A stretch of 13,792 bases of DNA from JBHGYD01 sp041920415 (lineage in GTDB: Bacteria; Bacillota; Bacilli; Bacillales; Anoxybacillaceae). The notes beneath the pieces are model-generated. The model worked only from the letters and a program-made list of their open reading frames with translations, did not search any database and was not told the origin of the DNA. Both the position numbers and the translations under genes were made by a program. Shown piece after piece: positions 7,886-13,529 of this stretch. Location of the stretch: contig JBHGYD010000046.1 in assembly GCA_041920415.1 (NCBI GenBank), positions 1 through 13,792 of the forward strand. The letters run 5' to 3'. Within the stretch, counting starts at the first letter, position 1, and every line of letters begins with the position of its first letter.

Positions 7886-9034
7886 ATGGCAGCTTCCTAT
7901 TTACGCGAAGAGCATCACATTTTTCGTGATGCCTTTCGCAAATTTTTAGAAAAAGAAGCATATCCGCATTTTTCAGAGTGGGAAAAGCAAGGAATCATTC
8001 CGCGTGAGTTTTGGAGAAAAATGGGGGAGAATGGTTTTCTTTGCCCATGGGTTGATGAAGCGTACGGTGGACTGAATGCAGACTTTGCCTATTCCGTTGT
8101 GATTAACGAAGAATTAGAGAAAGTCGGCTCAAGCATGGTCGGGATTGGCTTGCATAATGATATTGTCGTTCCGTATATTGCTGCATACGGAACGGAAGAA
8201 CAAAAAAGAAAATGGTTGCCGAAATGCATCTCTGGTGAAATCATTACGGCCATTGCGATGACAGAACCGGGAGCAGGTTCCGATTTAGCGGGAATTTCAA
8301 CAACGGCAATAAGAGATGGCGATCACTATATTGTCAATGGGCAAAAGACATTTATTACAAATGGCATTCATGCCGATTTAGTGATTGTCGTTTGTAAAAC
8401 AAATCCGAATGCTCAGCCCGTTCATAAAGGAATTAGCCTTCTTGTCATCGAGCGGGATACCCCTGGATTTACACGCGGAAGAAAGTTAGAAAAAGTTGGG
8501 CTTCACGCCCAAGATACGGCAGAATTATTTTTTACTGATGCGAAAGTTCCCGCTGAAAATTTACTTGGGGAAGAAGGAAAAGGGTTTTATTATTTAATGC
8601 AAAAACTGCAACAAGAGCGTCTCATTGTAGCAATTGCCGCGCAAACGGCGGCAGAGGTGATGTTTGATTTAACAAAACAATACGTGAAAAACCGAACGGC
8701 GTTTGGACAAAAAATTAGCCAATTTCAAACAATCCAGTTTCGCCTTGCCGAAATGGCGACAGAAATCGCATTAGGGAGAACGTTTCTCGATGATGTGATC
8801 GAGCAGCATATGCTCGGGCGAGATGTTGTGACAAAGGTATCGATGGCAAAATGGTGGATTACTGAAATGGCAAAACGGGTGGCAGCGGAAAGTATGCAGC
8901 TTCATGGCGGCTACGGCTACATGGAAGAATACGAGATTGCTAGACGTTATCGCGATATTCCTGTAAGCGCGATTTACGCCGGAACGAACGAAATTATGAA
9001 AACGATTATTGCAAAAAATCTTGAATTATTCTAG
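7886..9034 (+). CDS. Acyl-CoA dehydrogenase with LCAD/IVD-type catalytic glutamate
   Basis: An FAD enzyme that introduces the 2,3 double bond into acyl-CoA and passes electrons to electron-transfer flavoprotein. The 382-residue length is typical. The FAD-binding signature AIAMTEPGAGSDL is at residues 122-134, followed by NGQKTFITNG (151-160), and the C-terminal signature reads IYAGTNEIM (363-371). In short- and medium-chain enzymes the catalytic base is the Glu in IYEGT; here that position is Ala365. Long-chain and isovaleryl-CoA enzymes instead place the base in a central helix with an ERL motif, and this protein has QQERL with Glu244. I infer Glu244 is the base and that the substrate is long or branched. 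The start has a very strong polypurine ribosome site (7873-7881). It is in an operon with ligases on both sides. Confidence 0.9.
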   Translation: MAASYLREEHHIFRDAFRKFLEKEAYPHFSEWEKQGIIPREFWRKMGENGFLCPWVDEAYGGLNADFAYSVVINEELEKVGSSMVGIGLHNDIVVPYIAAYGTEEQKRKWLPKCISGEIITAIAMTEPGAGSDLAGISTTAIRDGDHYIVNGQKTFITNGIHADLVIVVCKTNPNAQPVHKGISLLVIERDTPGFTRGRKLEKVGLHAQDTAELFFTDAKVPAENLLGEEGKGFYYLMQKLQQERLIVAIAAQTAAEVMFDLTKQYVKNRTAFGQKISQFQTIQFRLAEMATEIALGRTFLDDVIEQHMLGRDVVTKVSMAKWWITEMAKRVAAESMQLHGGYGYMEEYEIARRYRDIPVSAIYAGTNEIMKTIIAKNLELF

Positions 9035-9046
9035 GGGGGCAATGAA

Positions 9047-10159
9047 TTGCTAGATGGTATTAAAGTTGTGGATTTTTCCCACTATCTTCCCGGTCCGTTT
9101 GCGAGCCTCCGCTTAGCTGATTTAGGCGCGGAAGTCGTGAAAGTCGAACCTCCCACTGGAGATTTGGCGCGATCACAAACGGATACCACTTTTCACTATA
9201 TATTTGAAGCGAATAACGTAAACAAAAAAAGCATCGCTCTCGACTTAAAGAAGCCAGTTGATTTACAAATCGCTAAAGATCTTATTCAAAACGCTGATAT
9301 CGTCATCGAAAGCTTTCGACCAGGAGTGATGAAACGGCTTGGACTAGCCTATGAAGATGTTCGATCGATCAATGAAACGATCATTTACTGCTCGATTACT
9401 GGCTATGGACAAAAAGGAAAGTTAGCCTTGCTTGGAAGTCATGACTTGAACTATATGTCATTAACGGGTGTGTTAGCGCAATTGAAAGATAAAATGGGAC
9501 GGCCAATTCATCCTTCGCTGACGTTTGCTGATTTAATCGGCAGTATCGTTGCTGTCGAACAAATTCTCGCTGCTCTTTATTATCGTGAGCAAACGGGAAA
9601 AGGAACATATATCGACCTTTCCTTGCTAGACGGGCTTCTTGCGATGATGAACAACCATTTGGTCATTCAGCATTATACCGGAAGGAAAAGCGGGATCGAA
9701 CAACTTGCTGGTACGATTGTTTCCTATTATATATACGAAACGAAAGATGGGCGGTACGTCAGCCTTGCCGCGTTGGAAAAGAAATTTTGGGAAAACTTTT
9801 GCCTCGCTGCAGGGAAACCGGAGTGGATAAATGACCATCATTCTCCCGCTAGCGAAGAAAATGCTATTTTTCAAGAAATAAAACAATGGTTTAAGACGAA
9901 AACGCTCCAAGAATGGATCGAGTTTAGTGAAACCGTCGATTGTTGTCTTACCCCTGTTTTGGAAATGGATGAGGTGAAAGCATGGTTTTCCAAAGAAGAT
10001 TACCGAAAAATGATTCATATAAATAAAGAGCGTATGGATGTAGCTACCCGATATGACAATCACATTTTTACTAAGAGACAGCGGGCGCCGCAGTTAGATG
10101 AGCATCGGCAAGAGATTATGAAAAAATGGATTGGAGAAAAGGAGAGGGATGGACGATGA
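9047..10159 (+). CDS. CaiB/BaiF-family protein, alpha-methylacyl-CoA racemase-like
   Basis: A class III CoA-transferase-fold enzyme, usually an interlocked homodimer. The TTG start at 9047 lies 7 nt after AGGGGGG (9033-9039). CoA transferases of this fold use a single catalytic Asp, here Asp162 in FADLIG. The alpha-methylacyl-CoA racemase branch additionally uses a His in a GHDINY-like motif and a Glu in an AIEPQFY-like motif. This protein has SHDLNYMSLTGVL with His132 and AALEKKFW with Glu244, plus the CLTPVL segment near the C-terminus. The full His-Asp-Glu set favours racemase-type chemistry on 2-methylacyl-CoA over simple CoA transfer. Together with ligase and dehydrogenase neighbours this suggests branched-chain acyl-CoA breakdown. 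Its stop overlaps the next start (ATGA), indicating translational coupling. General CoA transferase activity remains the alternative. Confidence 0.85.
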   Translation: MLDGIKVVDFSHYLPGPFASLRLADLGAEVVKVEPPTGDLARSQTDTTFHYIFEANNVNKKSIALDLKKPVDLQIAKDLIQNADIVIESFRPGVMKRLGLAYEDVRSINETIIYCSITGYGQKGKLALLGSHDLNYMSLTGVLAQLKDKMGRPIHPSLTFADLIGSIVAVEQILAALYYREQTGKGTYIDLSLLDGLLAMMNNHLVIQHYTGRKSGIEQLAGTIVSYYIYETKDGRYVSLAALEKKFWENFCLAAGKPEWINDHHSPASEENAIFQEIKQWFKTKTLQEWIEFSETVDCCLTPVLEMDEVKAWFSKEDYRKMIHINKERMDVATRYDNHIFTKRQRAPQLDEHRQEIMKKWIGEKERDGR

Positions 10160-10743
10160 TGAATGTCCCATTAAACATTGCAACAATGATTGAGCGAGCA
10201 GAAACGTTTTTTCCAAAAAAGCAAGTCATTTCTCGTATGAAACACGGCGTGGTACGTCACACCTATAAAGAAATTGGTGAGAGAACGAGGCGGCTTGCCA
10301 GTGCATTAAAGCAGCTTGGTGTTGAAGTCGGAGACCGGGTTGGTACGCTTGCTTGGAATCACCATCGTCACCTTGAAGCGTATTTTGCGATTCCGGGAAT
10401 TGGGGCTGTTCTCCATACGATTAACATTCGCCTTTCGCCGCAGCATATCTCCTACATTATTAATCATGCGGACGATCGAGTATTACTTATCGATGATGAT
10501 TTGCTTCCGCTCATGGAAAACATCAAAGGCGAAATTCCGAATGTGCGCGCATTTGTTATTATGACAGATGAGAATGCGCTTCCGGATACAACGCTTGCCC
10601 CTGTCTATCATTATGAAGAGCTGCTTGAAAAAGGGGATCCTACCTTTGCATTAATAAAAGATTTAGACGAAAATAGCCCAGCAGGAATGTGCTATACATC
10701 GGCAACGACTGGAAATCCAAAAGTATTAAAAAAGAGTGCGTAA
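10156..10743 (+). pseudogene. Second acyl-CoA ligase, truncated by element insertion
   Basis: The 5' third of an ANL-family fatty-acyl-CoA ligase. ATG 10156 overlaps the upstream stop (ATGA) and lies 7 nt after AAAAGGAGAGGG. Residues 1-189 read as a normal adenylate-forming enzyme (DRVGTLAWNHHRHLEAYFAIPGIGAV, then INIRLSP) up to the AMP-binding motif CYTSATTGNPK. Family members continue with GV and a His/Arg segment for about 350 more residues. Here the frame changes at 10723 to VLKKSA and stops at 10741-10743 inside sequence belonging to the inserted element. The product would lack all adenylation and thioesterification residues and should be inactive. The missing 3' part is expected at the far end of the element, outside the window. 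Before insertion this was the fourth gene of the operon. Confidence 0.9.
10710..10723. other. Left attachment junction (attL) of the element
   Basis: Host reading is conserved through CCAAAA (10717-10722); the next codon is GTA where family members have GGN, so the crossover lies at or before 10723. TGGAAATCCA (10710-10719) is an imperfect palindrome with an asymmetric AA centre, the kind of core large serine recombinases use. Only one junction is in the window, so the exact core cannot be fixed. The paralogous motif in the first ligase gene (6829-6845, ACGGGAAGACCGAAAGG) is intact. Confidence 0.65.
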
Positions 10744-10769
10744 AATCACAAAAACGTAATTTTACGCAC
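10728..10769 (-). terminator. Recombinase terminator overlapping its stop codon and abutting attL
   Basis: GTGCGTAAAAT (10736-10746) and ATTTTACGCAC (10759-10769) form a perfect 11-bp inverted repeat with a 12-nt loop. On the minus strand the hairpin is followed by TC and six T (complement of 10728-10733). The recombinase stop codon (10746-10748) lies at the stem edge. In the + direction no T-run follows, so it would not stop host operon transcription. Confidence 0.85.
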
Positions 10770-12188
10770 ATAAACTTCACGTTTTCTGTAGCGATTTGGT
10801 CGTTTGTTGTCAGCATCGACGTGAATTTCCTTCACAAGGATGGAAATGAGGTTTTTCTTCTCTTTATCGTTAAGATGCTCCCAGTTTTCTCTAAATTGTT
10901 GTAAAAGCACCGCGATTTCTTCCGGTGTTTTTTTATCTGCGTCTATCTTTAATTCCAAGTCGGCGAGTTTTTGCTCCAACTCTTTTTCTAACGCCCGATC
11001 ACCTTCTGTTAGTTCCTTTAATTCCTCAAGCGAGATTACTTCATTCGCGAAGGCGAAGTGCCATTTTTTACGTCTCTTTTTGATTTCATCTAATTGTTTT
11101 TTGATTGCCTTGATTTGTTTCAGAACCTCTTTTTCTTCTGCTGTATACGACGAAGCAATATCCATGGCTGTGATCTCATCATATAGATCGTTGACGTATT
11201 GCAAAAATGCCTCTTCCACCGATTTTTCGTTAAGCATTGGCATATCACATAGCTTCGTAAACGTTCCGCGGCAAGTATATGTTCGTTGAGTATATCTTCC
11301 ATCTTTTTTATTTGCGTTCGATATCCTTCCTGGCATTACACGACCGCACCGATCGCAACGCAGCACACCAGAAAAAATATAGTCGCTTGATACTTGTCGC
11401 GGGTGTTTCCCTCTTCTTCCTTCACGCATTTTTTGTGCCGTCTCGAATTTTTCTGTATCAATAATAGCTGGTACGATTCCTTCGTGGCACTCATCCATAT
11501 AGAAAAACTGTCCGACGTAAATCGGATTGATGAGAATATCCCTAACCAGCTTTCCATTCCACAGCTTCCCTGATCTCGTTCGGTATCCCATGTTATTTAG
11601 TAGGTATGCTGTACGATTGTCTCCGTTCCCCTCGATATAAATATCAAAAATCGTATTTACAATAGCTGCTTCTTCTTCATTCGGTTGAATCTTTCCATTT
11701 TCGAGTTTATATCCAAAATTCACTTTACCGCCCGGATATTTTCCTTCTCTCACCATTTGTTGCATTCCGAATTTAACACGCTCAGCTAGGTTTTCACGTT
11801 CCCATTGCGCGAGTGCTGCTACAATCGTAATGAACATTCGCCCCATCGCGCTCGTCGTATCATACACTTCTGTCGCTGATTTGAAATGGCAATTATGCTG
11901 TTCGAATATCTCTAATAGCTTGTACAAGTCAAGAACAGAACGAGTGAGACGGTCTAAGCGATAGACAAGAACACAATCGATTAATCCTTTCTGGATATTC
12001 TCGATCATCCGTCTTAATTCTGGTCGGTTTAAGTCCTTTGCACTATATCCTTCATCGACATAAAATGATTCAATGTTCCAGCCTTGAGAAATACAGTATG
12101 CAAGCAACTTGTCTTTTTGTGCCTGTACAGAGTATCCCTCTCTTGCTTGATCTTCTGTTGAAACACGAATGTATATCGCTGTTCTCAT
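10746..12188 (-). CDS. Large serine recombinase (site-specific integrase)
   Basis: Catalyses integration of the element and, with a directionality factor, excision, by Ser-linked double-strand cleavage and strand rotation at att sites. The 480-residue protein has a resolvase domain (about 1-145) with Arg8 and nucleophile Ser10 in IRVST and the conserved LDRLTR with Asp79, Arg80 and Arg83. A recombinase domain (about 155-265) follows. A zinc ribbon has Cys278, Cys281, Cys306 and Cys314. A long charged coiled coil lies at about 346-415, the segment that controls synapsis direction, and a basic tail closes the protein. All catalytic residues are present and it looks functional. AAAGGAGG (complement of 12196-12203) sits about 7 nt before the ATG. 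It resembles the integrases of A118-like Listeria/Bacillus phages and SpoIVCA in architecture. Its 3' end lies about 23 bp from the host junction, as expected for an integrase beside its own attP. Confidence 0.96.
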   Translation of the reverse strand: MRTAIYIRVSTEDQAREGYSVQAQKDKLLAYCISQGWNIESFYVDEGYSAKDLNRPELRRMIENIQKGLIDCVLVYRLDRLTRSVLDLYKLLEIFEQHNCHFKSATEVYDTTSAMGRMFITIVAALAQWERENLAERVKFGMQQMVREGKYPGGKVNFGYKLENGKIQPNEEEAAIVNTIFDIYIEGNGDNRTAYLLNNMGYRTRSGKLWNGKLVRDILINPIYVGQFFYMDECHEGIVPAIIDTEKFETAQKMREGRRGKHPRQVSSDYIFSGVLRCDRCGRVMPGRISNANKKDGRYTQRTYTCRGTFTKLCDMPMLNEKSVEEAFLQYVNDLYDEITAMDIASSYTAEEKEVLKQIKAIKKQLDEIKKRRKKWHFAFANEVISLEELKELTEGDRALEKELEQKLADLELKIDADKKTPEEIAVLLQQFRENWEHLNDKEKKNLISILVKEIHVDADNKRPNRYRKREVYVRKITFL

Positions 12189-12253
12189 GTATTTTCCTCC
12201 TTTAGCTCCTGAGAAAATGTCGAAAAAAGTATTAAAAAGTCGAACGTTATTTA

Positions 12254-12282
12254 TAGAACGAATGTTCCCATAGAGGTATAAT
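12254..12282 (+). promoter_or_regulatory. Promoter with an SOS box over its -35 region
   Basis: TATAAT at 12277-12282 is 17 bp from TAGAAC (12254-12259), a poor -35, which is itself part of a LexA/DinR box at 12255-12268. The -10 context TATAATGGAA is identical to that of the clear cro promoter at 13226-13235, which supports it as a genuine promoter. It points right, away from the recombinase, toward 12628. Repression by LexA and induction by DNA damage are expected. Confidence 0.5.
12255..12268. promoter_or_regulatory. LexA (DinR) SOS box
   Basis: AGAACGAATGTTCC matches the Bacillus DinR consensus CGAACRNRYGTTYC at 13 of 14 positions; only the first base differs. It is 67 bp upstream of the recombinase start and overlaps a rightward promoter. 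In prophages such a box couples host DNA damage to induction. Confidence 0.75.
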
Positions 12283-12288
12283 GGAACT

Positions 12289-12349
12289 ATATAGGAGGTA
12301 AGCTGTTCGGCTTACCGTCGGCATCGAGTAGATAATATCTACTCGTTTT
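12289..12349 (+). ncRNA. Candidate short structured RNA or leader from the SOS promoter
   Basis: Starting about 7 nt after the -10, a + transcript would contain AGGAGG (12293-12298) with no usable start codon nearby. A hairpin GGTAAGC-6 nt-GCTTACC (12297-12316) hides part of that AGGAGG. A 21-nt near-perfect palindrome follows at 12325-12345 (10-bp arms, CGAGTAGATA to the left of the central A), then TTTT. The second hairpin may terminate a roughly 60-nt RNA, or partly let transcription pass to 12628. The palindrome also overlaps the stop codon of the minus-strand XRE gene. Evidence is structural only. Confidence 0.25.
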
Positions 12350-12584
12350 CACCTGCTTCGTCTTCTACCCATATCCATTCGTATAGGTCTTCAATGGAAC
12401 AATTGAGGATGGAAGATATATTTTTTGCGGTTTCGAGCGACATGCGCTGTCGATTTGTGGCGTACTTGTTGATCTGTTGTTTTGTTACATTCAGTCGATA
12501 CGCCAACTCTGTTTGTTCCATTCTTGCTTCTTTTAGACGAAGAGAAAGCAGGCATCTACCGACCCGATAAGCCAGAACAGACAC
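12339..12584 (-). CDS. Small XRE-type DNA-binding regulator
   Basis: An 81-residue protein that is essentially one helix-turn-helix domain: LKEARMEQTELAYRLNVTKQ leads into QINKYATNRQRM, then LETAKNISSILNCSIEDLYEW. It resembles Cro/CI-family regulators and lacks an oligomerisation domain. The GTG start at 12584 is nearly abutted by AAAGG, so the start is uncertain, but the first helix must begin near there. It is read leftward, upstream of the recombinase in the same direction. It could be a second lysogeny regulator, a recombinase regulator or an excision control protein. No clear promoter was found. A + transcript from the SOS promoter would be antisense to it. Confidence 0.8.
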   Translation of the reverse strand: MSVLAYRVGRCLLSLRLKEARMEQTELAYRLNVTKQQINKYATNRQRMSLETAKNISSILNCSIEDLYEWIWVEDEAGENE

Positions 12585-12627
12585 CCTTTCTTCTTTTTTC
12601 TTTTCAACATTGGGAGGGAAACGCTAC

Positions 12628-12726
12628 ATGGCTAAAGAAATCGATTTAGCAAAACTTTTACGAAAGATAAAAATCCAAACACCTTTCGAAAAGAAAGATG
12701 AATATATCAAAAAAGACGAGACGTAA
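12628..12726 (+). CDS. Small 32-residue protein of unknown function
   Basis: ATG 12628 follows GGGAGGG (12612-12618) with 9-nt spacing and reads MAKEIDLAKLLRKIKIQTP, then a charged FEKKDEYIKKDET tail, ending TAA at 12724-12726. The first half could form an amphipathic helix and the whole is rich in Lys and Glu. It is the only rightward reading frame with a good ribosome site between two leftward regulators. Its terminator overlaps its last codons (12709-12745), which argues for a real transcription unit. The only rightward promoter seen upstream is the SOS-box promoter at 12254-12282. By position it could be an anti-repressor or a recombination directionality factor, but no family was recognised. 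Confidence 0.55.
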   Translation: MAKEIDLAKLLRKIKIQTPFEKKDEYIKKDET

Positions 12727-12745
12727 TCTTTACCTCGTCTTTTTT
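12709..12745. terminator. Bidirectional terminator between convergent genes
   Basis: AAAAAAGACGAG (12709-12720) pairs with CTCGTCTTTTTT (12734-12745), a perfect 12-bp stem with a 13-nt loop. Both arms supply T-runs, so it can end the rightward 32-codon gene and the leftward repressor gene. It overlaps coding sequence of both. Confidence 0.85.
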
Positions 12746-13118
12746 ACTTTTTTTCTCTTTTAGTCGTTCTCAAAGTACGAATAAATGCGATGATGTTTTG
12801 AATTTCTTCTTTTGTTGCTGGCTCACCATCTATTGTAAGGTTATACTTGTCCAAAAGTGTTTCAATCGGAAGGTCAATATCTTCCAGGAACTCTTTCTCA
12901 TCTTTAGTGTAAATGGAGTCGCTACGACCCAGCAAATAATCAGTTGTAACATCAAATAGATCAGCTATTTTTGCTAATTCATGATCTTCTACAGGTCTTT
13001 TCCCGAGTTCCATACGATTGACAACAGAGTAACTGATACCAAGGCGCTTTGCGAACTCACGTTGCGACCATCCATGCTTTTCTCTCAACTCTTTTATGCG
13101 TTCCCCAACACTATCCAT
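12744..13118 (-). CDS. CI-type phage repressor (XRE family)
   Basis: A 124-residue lysogeny repressor. The N-terminal helix-turn-helix (about 5-62) reads IKELREKHGWSQREFAKRLG, then ISYSVVNRMELGKR and the family-typical ADLFDVTTDYLLGRSD. The C-terminal half is short and acidic with TIDGEPATKEEIQNIIAFI, a tail typical of small Gram-positive phage and ICE repressors (ImmR-like), probably for dimerisation. It lacks a LexA-like self-cleavage peptidase domain, and no ImmA-like protease gene follows, so induction must use another route. ATG 13118 has GAGGTGAT 7 nt upstream. It is divergent from the cro-like gene across an operator array and should repress both promoters. Confidence 0.9.
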   Translation of the reverse strand: MDSVGERIKELREKHGWSQREFAKRLGISYSVVNRMELGKRPVEDHELAKIADLFDVTTDYLLGRSDSIYTKDEKEFLEDIDLPIETLLDKYNLTIDGEPATKEEIQNIIAFIRTLRTTKREKK

Positions 13119-13144
13119 ACTTTATCACCTCTTCACACACTAAT

Positions 13145-13173
13145 ATTATCATTATTTCCAAATTAGAAACAAA
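13145..13173 (-). promoter_or_regulatory. Candidate promoter of the repressor gene
   Basis: On the minus strand TTTGTT (complement of 13168-13173), 17 bp, GATAAT (complement of 13145-13150). It is weaker than the opposing promoter. Operator 1 (13154-13170) covers its spacer and half of its -35. Confidence 0.55.
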
Positions 13174-13261
13174 AAATTTCTGAAAAAGAAACAAAAAAAG
13201 TATTGACGTTGCTAAAATAGCAACATATAATGGAATTGTAAGTTGTTTCTGATTTAGCAAC
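13154..13261. promoter_or_regulatory. Array of four 17-bp operators between divergent repressor genes
   Basis: Four related 17-mers: 13154-13170 ATTTCCAAATTAGAAAC, 13176-13192 ATTTCTGAAAAAGAAAC, 13208-13224 GTTGCTAAAATAGCAAC and 13245-13261 GTTTCTGATTTAGCAAC. Relative to the third, a perfect 7-bp inverted repeat around AAA, the others match at 12, 12 and 13 of 17 positions. Centre-to-centre distances are 22, 32 and 37 bp. The first overlaps the repressor promoter and the third fills the spacer of the cro promoter. Confidence 0.8.
13203..13231 (+). promoter_or_regulatory. Strong sigma-A promoter of the cro-like operon
   Basis: TTGACG (13203-13208), exactly 17 bp, TATAAT (13226-13231). It is the best consensus promoter in the window. 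Its spacer is wholly occupied by the palindromic operator 13208-13224, and a further operator lies just after the predicted start point near 13238. Confidence 0.9.
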
Positions 13262-13277
13262 AGAGAGGAGGCGAATG

Positions 13278-13502
13278 ATGAATCAGGTTAATTTGGAATT
13301 CATCAAAAAGCGTCGATCTGAAATGGGCATCAGCATGCAAAAGATGGCTGAACATCTTGGATTTAAGAACGCATCGACGTATCTCAAGTATGAGAAAGGT
13401 GTATACAATTTTAAAGCAGATCACCTACCGATTTTGGCAGATGTTTTCGAATGCGAAATACAGGATTTTTTTACATTAAATGTTGCTAAAATAGCAACAT
13501 AA
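13278..13502 (+). CDS. Cro-like XRE regulator
   Basis: A protein of about 74 residues with one helix-turn-helix domain: FIKKRRSEMGISMQKMAEHLG, then NASTYLKYEKGVYNFKADHLPILADVFECEIQDFF. It is divergent from the CI-type repressor and first in the rightward early operon, the classical position of Cro. Two adjacent ATGs exist, at 13275 and 13278; AGGAGG (13266-13271) is 6 nt from the second and only 3 nt from the first, so the second is preferred. The last codons (VAKIAT-stop) coincide with a perfect copy of the operator (13482-13498), an unusual overlap of coding and binding sequence. It could compete with the repressor for the operators or act as an early activator. Confidence 0.85.
   Translation: MNQVNLEFIKKRRSEMGISMQKMAEHLGFKNASTYLKYEKGVYNFKADHLPILADVFECEIQDFFTLNVAKIAT
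13482..13498. promoter_or_regulatory. Fifth operator copy embedded in the 3' end of the cro-like gene
   Basis: GTTGCTAAAATAGCAAC is identical to the operator in the cro promoter spacer; identity extends to 20 nt including the following ATA. It encodes VAKIA near the C-terminus and ends just before the stop codon. It lies 32 bp before the next start codon, so a bound repressor could block elongation or loop to the main array, whose cro-promoter copy is 274 bp away centre to centre. Confidence 0.8.
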
Positions 13503-13529
13503 AACGTTGTAGTAACGGGGGATAAAACA

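Noticed and set aside
9626..10063. Minus-strand open frame of 145 codons
   Set aside because: It lies wholly antisense to the CaiB/BaiF gene, whose motifs and ribosome site are convincing; its protein shows no recognisable domain and reads like a frame shadow.
10689..10904. Plus-strand open frame of 71 codons crossing the attL junction
   Set aside because: It joins an alternative frame of the truncated ligase with antisense recombinase sequence; no ribosome site and no known domain.
10840..11289. Plus-strand open frame of 149 codons
   Set aside because: Antisense to the recombinase coiled-coil and zinc-ribbon region; the Ser/Phe/Leu-rich composition is what the complement of Glu/Lys-rich codons gives, and no ribosome site is evident.
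12247..12324. Minus-strand 25-codon frame between the small XRE gene and the recombinase
   Set aside because: No ribosome binding site before its ATG, and it overlaps the SOS box and promoter.
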